A DNA stretch of 64,000 bases from NCBI RefSeq assembly GCF_011947195.1, contig NZ_JAATVY010000009.1, forward strand, positions 62,001 to 126,000. The letters run 5' to 3'. The stretch comes from Planosporangium thailandense (lineage in GTDB: Bacteria; Actinomycetota; Actinomycetes; Mycobacteriales; Micromonosporaceae). The notes under the pieces are model-generated. The model did not search any database. It was not told the DNA's origin and was given only the letters and a program-made list of their open reading frames with translations. The stretch's first letter is position 1, and every line of letters starts with the position of its first letter. Made by a program: the position numbers and the translations under genes. Below are positions 24,872 through 34,294 of this stretch, one piece after another.

Positions 24872-25507
24872 GTGCCCACCGAAGTCACGACGGTCCTGCT
24901 GGCCGGGTTCGTCGCGCTCGCCGTCACCACCGGCATCGGCGCGCTGATGTGGGATCAGATCCGCCGGGAACGCCAGCGGGAACTGGTCGCGGTGGGCCTG
25001 GCCCGCTCCCTCGAGCTGCACCGGACCCGGCTGGCGTCGTACCCGGCGGCCTTCGAGGCGATGGAGCCGCTGTCGACGCAGAACCGCGCCGTGCAGACCC
25101 CGGAGACAGCCGGCGCGGTGGCGCAGCGGCTGAACGTCTGGCTGTACTCGGTCGGCGGAATGTGCGCGGACGCCACCACGCGCGGCGCGCTCCTCGGCCT
25201 ACGCGACAGCTGCGCCCGCTGGGCGGGCGTCGGGCAGCGGCCGCCCCAGCTGTACGAGTTCCGCAACCTCGCCGTCGCGTTCCTGCGCCACGACCTCGAT
25301 TTGTCCGAACTGGACGCATCGGAGATCCGCCGCAACGTGACCCTGCTCGGCCGGTTGCGCGACGACCTGGACGCACTGGACAACCGGGCGGGCGACACGG
25401 GTTCCCGCCTGGACGCCGGCACCGCCGCCGGGTCGAGCTCGGCGGCCGGATCGGGCCCGGCGGCCGACGATCCACCGGGCCCGGCCTGGCTATCCGCGGG
25501 CATCTGA
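24872..25507 (+). CDS. single-pass membrane protein of unknown function
   Basis: A 211-residue protein with one N-terminal membrane segment (TTVLLAGFVALAVTTGIGALMW, about 5-26) followed by a basic helix (DQIRRERQREL) and a mostly helical cytosolic domain, ending in a Gly/Ser/Ala/Pro-rich tail. GTG 24872 follows GGAGG. Neighbours give no clue. A long helical region after the membrane anchor could be a coiled coil. Not recognised. Confidence 0.6.
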   Translation: MPTEVTTVLLAGFVALAVTTGIGALMWDQIRRERQRELVAVGLARSLELHRTRLASYPAAFEAMEPLSTQNRAVQTPETAGAVAQRLNVWLYSVGGMCADATTRGALLGLRDSCARWAGVGQRPPQLYEFRNLAVAFLRHDLDLSELDASEIRRNVTLLGRLRDDLDALDNRAGDTGSRLDAGTAAGSSSAAGSGPAADDPPGPAWLSAGI

Positions 25508-25526
25508 AATCCCGCTTAAATCTTCC

Positions 25527-25556
25527 TTGTATTTATCTCAGGCGATCGTCTAGATT
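25527..25556 (+). promoter_or_regulatory. sigma-70-type promoter candidate for the DUF1996 gene
   Basis: TTGTAT (25527-25532), an 18-base spacer and TAGATT (25551-25556) in a notably AT-rich patch for this genome. It predicts a leader of about 200 bases before GTG 25761. Confidence 0.45.
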
Positions 25557-25760
25557 CATCGCCGTAAATCAGCCACGCACCCCGTCAACCAGCAAAGACG
25601 CGCGATCGAACCGAGCCATGAAGATCAACTCGCGCTATTCCGCCTCGCTTGCACGGCCGTGATACTGCTCCTCGACGAAGCGCGGTGGCGCCGCTTCCCG
25701 ACCATCGGAGCGGGCCCGCGACGTCACCTGGAGCGTCCCGACGAGCGGGGTGATGAGCAC

Positions 25761-27884
25761 GTGAACAAGCGGGCACGCCCGGCCGGTTCGACCCGGGTAC
25801 GCCCGGCCGACCCGACCCGGGCACGCCACGCCCACGCCGGTCGCACCGGCACGAGGCGGGCGCTCCATGCGCGTACCCGGCGGGCGCTGCACGCGGGCAC
25901 GAGGCGGGCGCTCCACGCCCCTTCGAAGCTGGCGCGTCGCGCCCGTTCGACGCGGGCCGGTCGCGCCCTGTCGCGGCGGAAGCGGCTGCTCGGGGCGGCG
26001 ATGGGGCTGGTCCTCGCGGCGGGGTTCGCCGCCGGCATCCGGAGCGCCGCGGCGACGGAAAACATCGATCCCGCGCTGCAGGCCCTCATCTCGCGACTGC
26101 CCGACCGCCATGCCGCCGGTGACCGGAGCGGACCGTTCGCCGACGACTTCGTCCGCATCACCGACGTTCCCGCGAACGCCCGCACCGGCCGCGCCGATCG
26201 AGGCCCGTCCACCGGCACCTTCGTCTCGGTCTGCGGCAACAACGCGAACGGCCACCGCAACGCGGACGACTTCATCGTCGCTCCCGGCGTGCGCGGTGGC
26301 GCGCACCAGGCGCAGGACTACGTCGGCAACGTCTCGACCGATCGCGCGTCGACGGACGACAGCCTCGCCGCCGCCGACACGACCTGCAAAGGCGGGGACA
26401 GGTCCGCCTACTTCTGGCCGGTGCTGCGCGCCCTGGGCGGGGCGGGCCAGGACGGCGCCTCCCCCGGCGCCGACCCCGACCGCAACACCGGCAGGATCCT
26501 GCGGCCCTCCTCGGTGCGGCTGGAGTTCCGCGGAAACGCCACGAGCACCGTACGGGCGATGCCGAAGTTCCTGCGCGCGCTGACCGGGAACGACCGGGCC
26601 ACGTGGACGTGCACCGGGTTCGAGGACCGGACCACCGACCGGTACCCCGTCTGCCCCGGCGGCAGCCGGGTCGAGCGCATCCTCGACTTCCCCGGCTGCT
26701 GGGACGGCCACCACACCGACAGCCCCGACCACCGCTCGCACCTCGTCTTCCCCGAGGGCGACGGGTCCTGCCGGCAGAACACGGTCGCGGTGCCGCAACT
26801 GCGGGCGGTCCTCACGTACGACGTGCCGGCGAACTCGCTGTTCGCCCTGGACACCGCCCCCGACCGCAAGCACGACCCGCGCACCGACCACGCCGACTTC
26901 GCAAACGTCATGCCGAACTCCCTGATGAGGCTGGCCGTCGACTGCATCAACAACGGCCGTACCTGCGATGCGGACGGGCCGGTCCGGGTCGACCCCGCCC
27001 GCAGCGCACGCGGCGGCTCCGCTGACGCGTCCCGGGACGCACGCCGCAACCGGCCGGACCGGTCGGCGCCGGCCGCGCCCGCGCGTCAGCAGCCGCCCCA
27101 GACCCAGCCACCGGCCCAGACTCCACCGCCGGCCCAGACTCCACCGCCGGCCCAGCCTGACCGGGTTACGCCACCGGCGAAGCCGGCCGGTACACCGGGC
27201 ACCGGGTCGCCCACCCACGCGCCACCGAACGCGGCCGGCGCGGCGCACGCGGCGACGGGACCGGGCAACGGGAACGGGAACGGGAACGGCCAGGGCAACG
27301 GGAACGGGAACGGGAACGGGAACGGCCAGGGCAACGGGAACGGCAACGGGAACGGCAACGGCAATGCCAACGCCCAGGGCAACGGCAACGGGAACGCGCA
27401 GGGTGGCGCCCCCGCCGCCGGCCTCGGTGATCTCCTCGGCCGCCTGCTGGGCGCGCTGCCGCTGCCGTTCGGGGGCCCCGGAAAGCCCGGCGACGCTCCG
27501 CCGGCCGGTGATGCGGCGTCGCCCTCGGACGCGCCGCCGGGACAGGTCGACGCCGCCGGGCGCCAGGTTGTCGAGCCTCCACTGGCCGACGCGCCACAGC
27601 GGGCCGGAACCGTCGGCGACGCGCCACCCGCGCCGAACGCCGCGGGCGGCACGCCGCCCGCCGGTACACCGAACCGAACCGCGACCGGCGCCCCGGCAGC
27701 GGCCGGCGGACGGCCGGCGGCCGTGGCAGCCGGGGAGCCCGTGGCCGGCCGGACGGCACCGTCGGCGAAGAGCAACCGGACGACGCTGTACGCCATCGGC
27801 GGGGTCGCCGTCCTCGCGCTCGTCGTCTGGTTCGGTCTGCTGATGCTGCGGCGCCGACGCCTTGTCGCGCCGGATGCTGGCTGA
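25761..27884 (+). CDS. cell-surface DUF1996 protein with repeat linkers
   Basis: A 707-residue surface protein. Residues 1-75 are Arg-rich with three RRALHA repeats (32-53); a hydrophobic segment (77-98) then acts as signal or anchor. DUF1996 domain spans about 110-390 (CGNNANGHRNADDFI, YFWPVLR, PGCWDGHHTDSPDHRSHL, FPEGDGSC). A Pro/Gln linker, an Asn-Gly tract and a C-terminal membrane segment (about 676-698) followed by RRRR complete it. No LPxTG is seen. Function of DUF1996 is unknown; in actinobacteria and fungi it is secreted. Start GTG 25761 is likely; ATG 25659 is an alternative. Confidence 0.8.
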   Translation: MNKRARPAGSTRVRPADPTRARHAHAGRTGTRRALHARTRRALHAGTRRALHAPSKLARRARSTRAGRALSRRKRLLGAAMGLVLAAGFAAGIRSAAATENIDPALQALISRLPDRHAAGDRSGPFADDFVRITDVPANARTGRADRGPSTGTFVSVCGNNANGHRNADDFIVAPGVRGGAHQAQDYVGNVSTDRASTDDSLAAADTTCKGGDRSAYFWPVLRALGGAGQDGASPGADPDRNTGRILRPSSVRLEFRGNATSTVRAMPKFLRALTGNDRATWTCTGFEDRTTDRYPVCPGGSRVERILDFPGCWDGHHTDSPDHRSHLVFPEGDGSCRQNTVAVPQLRAVLTYDVPANSLFALDTAPDRKHDPRTDHADFANVMPNSLMRLAVDCINNGRTCDADGPVRVDPARSARGGSADASRDARRNRPDRSAPAAPARQQPPQTQPPAQTPPPAQTPPPAQPDRVTPPAKPAGTPGTGSPTHAPPNAAGAAHAATGPGNGNGNGNGQGNGNGNGNGNGQGNGNGNGNGNGNANAQGNGNGNAQGGAPAAGLGDLLGRLLGALPLPFGGPGKPGDAPPAGDAASPSDAPPGQVDAAGRQVVEPPLADAPQRAGTVGDAPPAPNAAGGTPPAGTPNRTATGAPAAAGGRPAAVAAGEPVAGRTAPSAKSNRTTLYAIGGVAVLALVVWFGLLMLRRRRLVAPDAG
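27264..27405 (+). repeat. AACGGG-type hexanucleotide tract encoding Asn-Gly repeats
   Basis: Runs of AACGGG/AACGGC interrupted by CAGGGC encode GNGNGNGQ-like repeats of about 45 residues in the DUF1996 protein. A low-complexity, slippage-prone tract; an extended flexible linker between the domain and the cell surface is the simplest reading. Confidence 0.85.
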
Positions 27885-27892
27885 ACGGCCGT

Positions 27893-27940
27893 GATCGGTG
27901 AAGACTCTCGTTAGCGAGGACGGACCCGTCTTCACTGATC
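27893..27940. terminator. GATC-ended hairpin
   Basis: GATCGGTGAAGAC (27893-27905) pairs with GTCTTCACTGATC (27928-27940) with one G-T mismatch; the loop holds a small second stem (CTCG/CGAG). It lies between the DUF1996 gene and the downstream sugar kinase in the same direction, so it probably ends the first unit. Confidence 0.65.
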
Positions 27941-27956
27941 CTGGCTGGAGGCCGGC

Positions 27957-28877
27957 ATGTTCGTGGTGTGCGGAGAGGCGCTGATCGACCTCGTACCCGC
28001 AGGTCCCACCACCTGGCGCTCGGCGTACGGTGGCGGCCCGGCCAACACGGCCGTCGCGCTGGCCCGCCTCGGCACACCGGTCGCGCTGGCCTGCCGCCTG
28101 TCCGGCGACAACTTCGGGCGGCAACTGCGCCAGCACCTCGCCGAGAACGGGGTCGACCTCCGGCTGGCCGTCGCGGCCGGCGAGCCCACCACCCTCGCCG
28201 TCGTCGCCCTCGATGAACGCGGGCGCGCCGAGTACCAGTTCTACGTCGACGGCACCGCCGACTGGCAGTGGTCACCGGACGAGCTTCCGGGCGCGCTGCC
28301 GCCGGGTACCCGTGGCGTACACGTCGGGTCGCTCGCGAGCATCCTGGAGCCGGGCGCCGGGGTACTGCGCGAATGGGTCACCGCCCACCGCGACGACGCC
28401 GTGGTCGTCTACGACGTCAACGTCCGCACCGCGCTGCTCGGCGACCGGGAGGCCTACCTCCGCTCGGTCGGCGGGTGGCTCACCGCCGCCCACGTCGTGA
28501 AGGCCAGCGACGACGACCTGGCCTGGCTGTACCCGGACCGGGCCCCGCTCGACGTGGCGCGGGACTGGCTCGACGAGCACGATCTCTCGCTCGTACTGGT
28601 CACCGCCGGCCCGGACGGGGCGATCGCCGTACCGCGCGGCCAGGAGCCGCTGCACGTACCGGGGATCGATGTCGACGTGGTCGACACCGTCGGCGCCGGG
28701 GACACGTTCACGGCCGCCTTCCTCCACCGTGTCGATCTCCGGTCCGGCGGGTTCGACCGGTCGAGCCTGGCGTCGGCGATGCGGTTCGCGGTCGCGGCGG
28801 CGGCGCTGGCCTGTACCCGTGCCGGTGCGCAGCCGCCCACCCTCGACGAGGTGGAGAAGCTCCTCGCCGCCCAGTAG
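27957..28877 (+). CDS. PfkB-family carbohydrate kinase (fructokinase-like)
   Basis: A 306-residue ribokinase-fold kinase. Opening FVVCGEALIDLVP, substrate motif YGGGPANTAVALARLG (about 24-39), and the ATP signature DTVGAGDTF (about 243-251) with catalytic Asp. It is closest in pattern to bacterial fructokinases, but specificity cannot be read. ATG with GGAGG eight bases upstream. The gene converges with the pRiA4b ORF-3-like gene, three bases apart. Confidence 0.92.
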   Translation: MFVVCGEALIDLVPAGPTTWRSAYGGGPANTAVALARLGTPVALACRLSGDNFGRQLRQHLAENGVDLRLAVAAGEPTTLAVVALDERGRAEYQFYVDGTADWQWSPDELPGALPPGTRGVHVGSLASILEPGAGVLREWVTAHRDDAVVVYDVNVRTALLGDREAYLRSVGGWLTAAHVVKASDDDLAWLYPDRAPLDVARDWLDEHDLSLVLVTAGPDGAIAVPRGQEPLHVPGIDVDVVDTVGAGDTFTAAFLHRVDLRSGGFDRSSLASAMRFAVAAAALACTRAGAQPPTLDEVEKLLAAQ

Positions 28878-28880
28878 CGA

Positions 28881-30299
28881 TCAGCCCTTGACGGGTACGA
28901 CCGCGAGCACCGACAGCGCCTCGTTCACCTCGTCGAGGTCGAACCCGTCGCCGGCGGACGGGAGGGCCCGCCGACCGGCCACGCAGCGCGGGTACGCCAC
29001 GCCCGGCTCGGCGGCCAGCACCGCCTCGACGAGGATCTCGTGCTGCCCGCCGTCGCCGGTGCCGTACGTGTAGCGGATGAGGTCGCGTACGCGCGGCGCC
29101 ACGTCCGCCAGCCGTGCCGACTGCGCACTCCGGTGTCCCCGCCTGCGGTCGGCGACGCCGTACGTTCCGGCCGGTGTCCCGAACACCCAGGTGCAACCGT
29201 GCTCCCAGCCGAACGCCGACCGGATCGCGCCGTGCAGGCGACGCAGGGTCATGTCGGACGGCACCTCCAGCCGGCGCCAGACCGGTGGCCGCACACCCCG
29301 CAACGTGATCTTCACACGGTGCACGGTCGGGGCCGAGCCTCCGCGCGAAGGGCCACTCGTCGCGGTGCCGGCCCCGGGCAGCAGCGCCGTCCGCAACCGC
29401 AGCAGCTCCAGGTAGTCCCGGACGTCCTCGACCTGGTCGGGGCCGACCGGGCAGGGTGGCGCGGCGAGCGCGCGGTCGAGGATGGTGCGGGCCTCGCCGG
29501 GGTCATAGTCACGCACGTGCAGCCCGTACCGCTCGGCCGCGCGCTGGTAGTCCGCGCGCACCAGGTCCGGGTCATCGGTCGGCCAGCAGTCCCTGACCCC
29601 GCCGGCACGTTCGTGATCGATCAGTACGGCCAGGGCGTGCCGCTTGCGGCCGTACGCGAAGGTCACCACGAGGGCCTGCTGGGCGCCTTCGGCGTCGGTG
29701 TACCCGAAGCAGGGGCCGACCGCGGGCGCGCCGAGCCCTCGCACCCACGGCGGGTCCGGCACGCCGCTGACCGCGAGGTCGTCCGCGGCCTTCGCGGCCG
29801 TCGGCCGGCACTGTGGCGGCCCGACCACCGCGAGGACCCGCAGCATGGCCAGCGCCGCCGGTCCGCCGTGCTCGTGCGCCTGCGAGATCAGGCTCGACAG
29901 CAGTTCAGGTACGTCGTCACCGGCCGCCTCGCGCACCATCGCGAGGAACTCGAGCCCGGTCAGCTCCGCGCGCCACTGGTCGCAGCCCCGCTTGAGCAGC
30001 GGCTTCCACGTCGAGATCAACCCGGCCGTGGACTCTTCCCGCGACACCAGCAGCCCGGCCTCGACCAGGCGCTCCAGCAGCTTCTCCGTGCCGCCGGGCC
30101 GGTCGAGCGCCCGCAGCAGCTCGTCCTCCTGTACGCCGGCGGCAGCCAGCATCTCCAGCAGGTTGGCCAGGTCGCCGTCGTCGGGCGGTGGAAGGTCGTT
30201 GACCGTCGTGCGGTCGTTGACCGTCGTGCGGTCGCTGGACGTCGTGCGGCCGGCGTCGCCGGTGGGCCTGGTACGCCGGTTTCTGGCCACGAGGGTCAT
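28881..30299 (-). CDS. pRiA4b ORF-3-like domain protein
   Basis: A 472-residue protein. The last 150 residues form a plasmid pRiA4b ORF-3-like domain: VHRVKITLRGVRPPVWRRLEVPSDMTLRRLH, then WEHGCTWVF and YTYGTGDGGQHEILVE. The first 320 residues are helical and unrecognised, with DCWPTDDPDLVRADYQ typical of chromosomal relatives. An 18-bp tandem repeat lies in its N-terminal codons. ATG 30299 is chosen because the longer frame runs into a hairpin. Function unknown; no transposon ends nearby. Confidence 0.8.
   Translation of the reverse strand: MTLVARNRRTRPTGDAGRTTSSDRTTVNDRTTVNDLPPPDDGDLANLLEMLAAAGVQEDELLRALDRPGGTEKLLERLVEAGLLVSREESTAGLISTWKPLLKRGCDQWRAELTGLEFLAMVREAAGDDVPELLSSLISQAHEHGGPAALAMLRVLAVVGPPQCRPTAAKAADDLAVSGVPDPPWVRGLGAPAVGPCFGYTDAEGAQQALVVTFAYGRKRHALAVLIDHERAGGVRDCWPTDDPDLVRADYQRAAERYGLHVRDYDPGEARTILDRALAAPPCPVGPDQVEDVRDYLELLRLRTALLPGAGTATSGPSRGGSAPTVHRVKITLRGVRPPVWRRLEVPSDMTLRRLHGAIRSAFGWEHGCTWVFGTPAGTYGVADRRRGHRSAQSARLADVAPRVRDLIRYTYGTGDGGQHEILVEAVLAAEPGVAYPRCVAGRRALPSAGDGFDLDEVNEALSVLAVVPVKG
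30195..30248 (-). repeat. three 18-bp tandem repeats in coding sequence
   Basis: Units at 30195, 30213 and 30231; the first two are identical (GTCGTTGACCGTCGTGCG) and the third has two changes. In the protein they give DRTTVNDRTTVND near the N-terminus, an extendable linker. Confidence 0.8.
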
Positions 30300-30328
30300 C
30301 GTGCCACGCGTCAGCGCGTCCGGCACAT

Positions 30329-30382
30329 CATGATCCTGGAGGGTCCGCGGGGTCATGGGCCCGCAAACTCTCCAGGATCATG
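30329..30382. terminator. GATC-containing hairpin between two leftward genes
   Basis: CATGATCCTGGAG (30329-30341) pairs perfectly with CTCCAGGATCATG (30370-30382), with a further GCGGG/CCCGC pairing inside the loop. It follows the beta-lactamase-like gene (whose 3' end is 30387) and precedes the pRiA4b-like gene start, so it ends the upstream unit. Confidence 0.75.
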
Positions 30383-30386
30383 GAAG

Positions 30387-31229
30387 TTACTTGGTCATGA
30401 GCTGGGTGGCGACGGACCGGCACACCGCGCCCCCGTGCGCGAAGCCCAGGGATCCGGGGTAGCGCAGCATCACGGCGAGCACCCAGCCGTCACCGATCGC
30501 CAGACAGTTGACGTGCCAGAGCCCGTCGTCGTCGCGCAGCAGCCAGCCGTTCTTCATGGCCGTCGAGGCTGCGACGTCGGCGGGTAGCGCCTCGATGATG
30601 CCGAAACGGCCGTCCCCGCGTACGTGGCGCATCTCGTCCAGGATCCACCGCGTCCATTTCGGGCCGGCTGCCCGGCCGTCGGCGATGCAGGCGCCCATCC
30701 GTACCGCGTCGGGAGCGGTCATCACGGTGTTGCTCCACAGGCCCGGCACCGCGCTGGTGCCGGTCAGCCCGCAGATGCGGATCAGCCGCTGGATCGAGGC
30801 GGTGCTGCCGTTGAGGCGGTAGACGCGTTCGGCCGCGTCGTTGTCGCTGTCGCGGATCATGATGCTGAGGTCGCGCATCCGGGCCGCGGTCGGCTTCTCG
30901 CCGCGCTGCGCCGCCTGACGCAGGTAGTCGGACGCCAGCCACGCCTTCACCATGGACGCGGTGTCGCTGGTCGCGGTCGGGTTGTCCGAGCCGCTCACCT
31001 TCCCCGTCTTCGTGTTGAGCAGGGCCCACGAGTGGAAACCGGGCGTCGAGAAGGCGACCGGGCGCGGTCGCAGCAGCGGCTGCGGTCCGGCGGCCTCGGC
31101 GGCGGCGTCGGACGCCAGTCGGGCGGGGGTCGACGAGATCGGGACCAGCCGGTACGGCGAGATCAGCGCGAACAGCAGCAGACCCACGGTCACCGCCGCG
31201 CCGACGATGGCCGCCACCGGCATTCGCAC
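30387..31229 (-). CDS. class A beta-lactamase-like serine hydrolase, membrane-anchored
   Basis: A 280-residue exported protein: one N-terminal membrane segment (about 4-24) and a penicillin-recognising fold. The SxxK motif is SMVK (about 92-95), SDN is present as RDSDNDAA (about 126-133), and KNGW stands for the KTG box. The Glu of the omega loop needed for fast penicillin hydrolysis is not obvious, so a peptidase or inert relative is as likely as a lactamase. Hairpins bound the gene on both sides, so it is monocistronic. Confidence 0.8.
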   Translation of the reverse strand: MRMPVAAIVGAAVTVGLLLFALISPYRLVPISSTPARLASDAAAEAAGPQPLLRPRPVAFSTPGFHSWALLNTKTGKVSGSDNPTATSDTASMVKAWLASDYLRQAAQRGEKPTAARMRDLSIMIRDSDNDAAERVYRLNGSTASIQRLIRICGLTGTSAVPGLWSNTVMTAPDAVRMGACIADGRAAGPKWTRWILDEMRHVRGDGRFGIIEALPADVAASTAMKNGWLLRDDDGLWHVNCLAIGDGWVLAVMLRYPGSLGFAHGGAVCRSVATQLMTK

Positions 31230-31275
31230 CGTCGCCCTCCTCCTTCGTCCGCCGCCATCCGGTGGTACGTAGGAG

Positions 31276-31306
31276 ATCGGCGCACGGTTCGAGACCGTGC
31301 GCCGAT
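31276..31306. terminator. hairpin after glutamate dehydrogenase gene
   Basis: ATCGGCGCACGGT (31276-31288) pairs perfectly with ACCGTGCGCCGAT (31294-31306) around a 5-base loop. It lies 25 bases beyond the gdhA stop, so it is its terminator; no U-tract. Confidence 0.85.
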
Positions 31307-31331
31307 GACGGGTGTGGGTGCTGAGGTCGGG

Positions 31332-32780
<1,449 letters not shown>

Positions 32781-33020
32781 TCACGCCGCGTAACCGTCGC
32801 GCACCCGCACATCAGTGACACCGGCACCGGCACCACCTTCCATCCAGCCACCGGCCGTCCGCCGCTCTCGCGAAGTTGGGTACGCACGGTGACCATGGAC
32901 GGTTCGAACCGACCGACCTGCCCTGGCCGGCACCCGCCGGATCGTCGAGAAGATCTGGGACTACCACCTACCTGTCGCGGCGCGCCGGGAGGGACCCCAC
33001 TCTGCCGCTCCTAACAGCGT

Positions 33021-33428
33021 TCATTCACCCGCGTACGTGCCGAAGCTCCAGTAGACGCCCTCGGGGTCGCGGACGGTGAAGCCCCGCGAACCGTAGTCCT
33101 CGTCGGCCAGCCCCTTCACGACGGTCGCGCCGGCCGCCACGGCCCGGGCGAACAGGGCGTCGGGTTCGTCGGGTGCGTCGGGTGCGTCGGTGACGACGTA
33201 CACCGAGCCGACACCGGCGGGCAGGTCGGCGAGCACACTGTCGGGACGCGCGCTGCCGAGCATGACGCCGCCCCCGGCCGGCCAGCGCAGCTCGGCATGC
33301 GCGACAACATCGTCGTCGCCGTGGACGGCGGTCTCCTCGAAGCCGAACGCGTCGACGAGAAACCGGATGGCGGCGCGCGCGTCGGCGTACCGCAACGCGG
33401 GCCATACATTGGTCTGCTTGTCGGTCAT
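33021..33428 (-). CDS. VOC-family (glyoxalase/bleomycin-resistance) protein
   Basis: A 135-residue single-repeat VOC protein: VWPALRYADARAAIRFLVDAFGFEE at the N-terminus and FTVRDPEGVYWSFGTY at the C-terminus, the usual beta-alpha-beta pairs. It acts as a dimer with metal at the interface; substrate unknown. ATG 33428 lies four bases after the AraC gene stop, so the two are one operon and the regulator may control it. Confidence 0.88.
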   Translation of the reverse strand: MTDKQTNVWPALRYADARAAIRFLVDAFGFEETAVHGDDDVVAHAELRWPAGGGVMLGSARPDSVLADLPAGVGSVYVVTDAPDAPDEPDALFARAVAAGATVVKGLADEDYGSRGFTVRDPEGVYWSFGTYAGE

Positions 33429-33432
33429 GACG

Positions 33433-34278
33433 TCAGCCTGCCGGATCCGGACCGCTGGTGTCTTGTACAAATGTGAGCTCGTCGTCGGCGAGCCAGGTCG
33501 ACGGCGCCACGCCCGCGAACTCCCGCCACTCTCGCACGAGGTGCGGCTGGTCGTAGTACCCGCACAGGGCGGCGACCCGGGCGAGCGTCGGCCGGCCGGG
33601 AGCGCGCAGCAGCCGCTTGGCCCGGTCGAAGCGGGCCACCCGCGCCGCCTCCTTCGGGCTCAACCCGAACTCGGCCGTGAACCGGGCGGTGAGATGCCGC
33701 CGGCTCCACCCGATCTCGGCGGCGAGGTCACCGACCCGCGTCGTACCGCCGGAGCCGACCGTGCGACGCCAGAGGTGCTCGAGGATCGGCGAGGCCGGCG
33801 CGGCCCGGTCGGTGCGCCGCGACAGCACCTCGTCGAGCACCGCGAACCGGCGCGGCCAGTCGACGGTCACCGCCATCCGCTCACGGAGCTCACGTGCGCC
33901 CGACCCCAGCAGCTCCTCCAGGCCGACGACGGCTGCCGCCACGCCGGCGGCCGGCAACCCGAGCAGGGCACGCGCTCCGGCGGGCGTGAGATCCAGCTGT
34001 ACGCCGAACTGGTCGCCGTCGTGGGGCAACAGCACCGGCCTCGTGTGCAGCCCTCCGACGAGGGCGGCATGGCCGACCGGCGGCCGACCGGCGTCCATCG
34101 CGACCAGGGTGGGTTCGCCGAGGCTGACGACGACGGTGAGGTGGGGCGACGGCAGCCCCAGGTGCGTGCCCGGCCGGAACCCGGCGTACCGGTAGCCCAG
34201 GTACCGGCGCACGAACGGGCGCAACGCCGCGGCTGGCTGCCCGACGGCGGCGTCCACGGTGCCGGCTGCGCCCGTCAC
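33433..34278 (-). CDS. AraC-family transcriptional regulator
   Basis: A 281-residue regulator. The C-terminal 100 residues hold two helix-turn-helix units (VGDLAAEIGWSRRHLTARFTAEFGLSPKE, then LARVAALCGYYDQPHLVREWREFAGVAPSTW). The N-terminal part is a sensor domain of the DUF6597-like type found with VOC partners. GTG or ATG start at 34278. Located directly upstream of the VOC gene it likely responds to the same small molecule. Confidence 0.9.
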   Translation of the reverse strand: MTGAAGTVDAAVGQPAAALRPFVRRYLGYRYAGFRPGTHLGLPSPHLTVVVSLGEPTLVAMDAGRPPVGHAALVGGLHTRPVLLPHDGDQFGVQLDLTPAGARALLGLPAAGVAAAVVGLEELLGSGARELRERMAVTVDWPRRFAVLDEVLSRRTDRAAPASPILEHLWRRTVGSGGTTRVGDLAAEIGWSRRHLTARFTAEFGLSPKEAARVARFDRAKRLLRAPGRPTLARVAALCGYYDQPHLVREWREFAGVAPSTWLADDELTFVQDTSGPDPAG

Positions 34279-34294
34279 GCAAACGATCGTACGG

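Noticed and set aside
25635-28136. 833-residue open frame on the minus strand
   Set aside because: Antisense to the DUF1996 gene; apparent VAVPVAVPV repeats are the complement of the Asn-Gly tract.
28881-30299. pRiA4b ORF-3-like gene as part of a mobile element
   Set aside because: No transposase, terminal inverted repeats or target duplications nearby; this domain is common on actinobacterial chromosomes.
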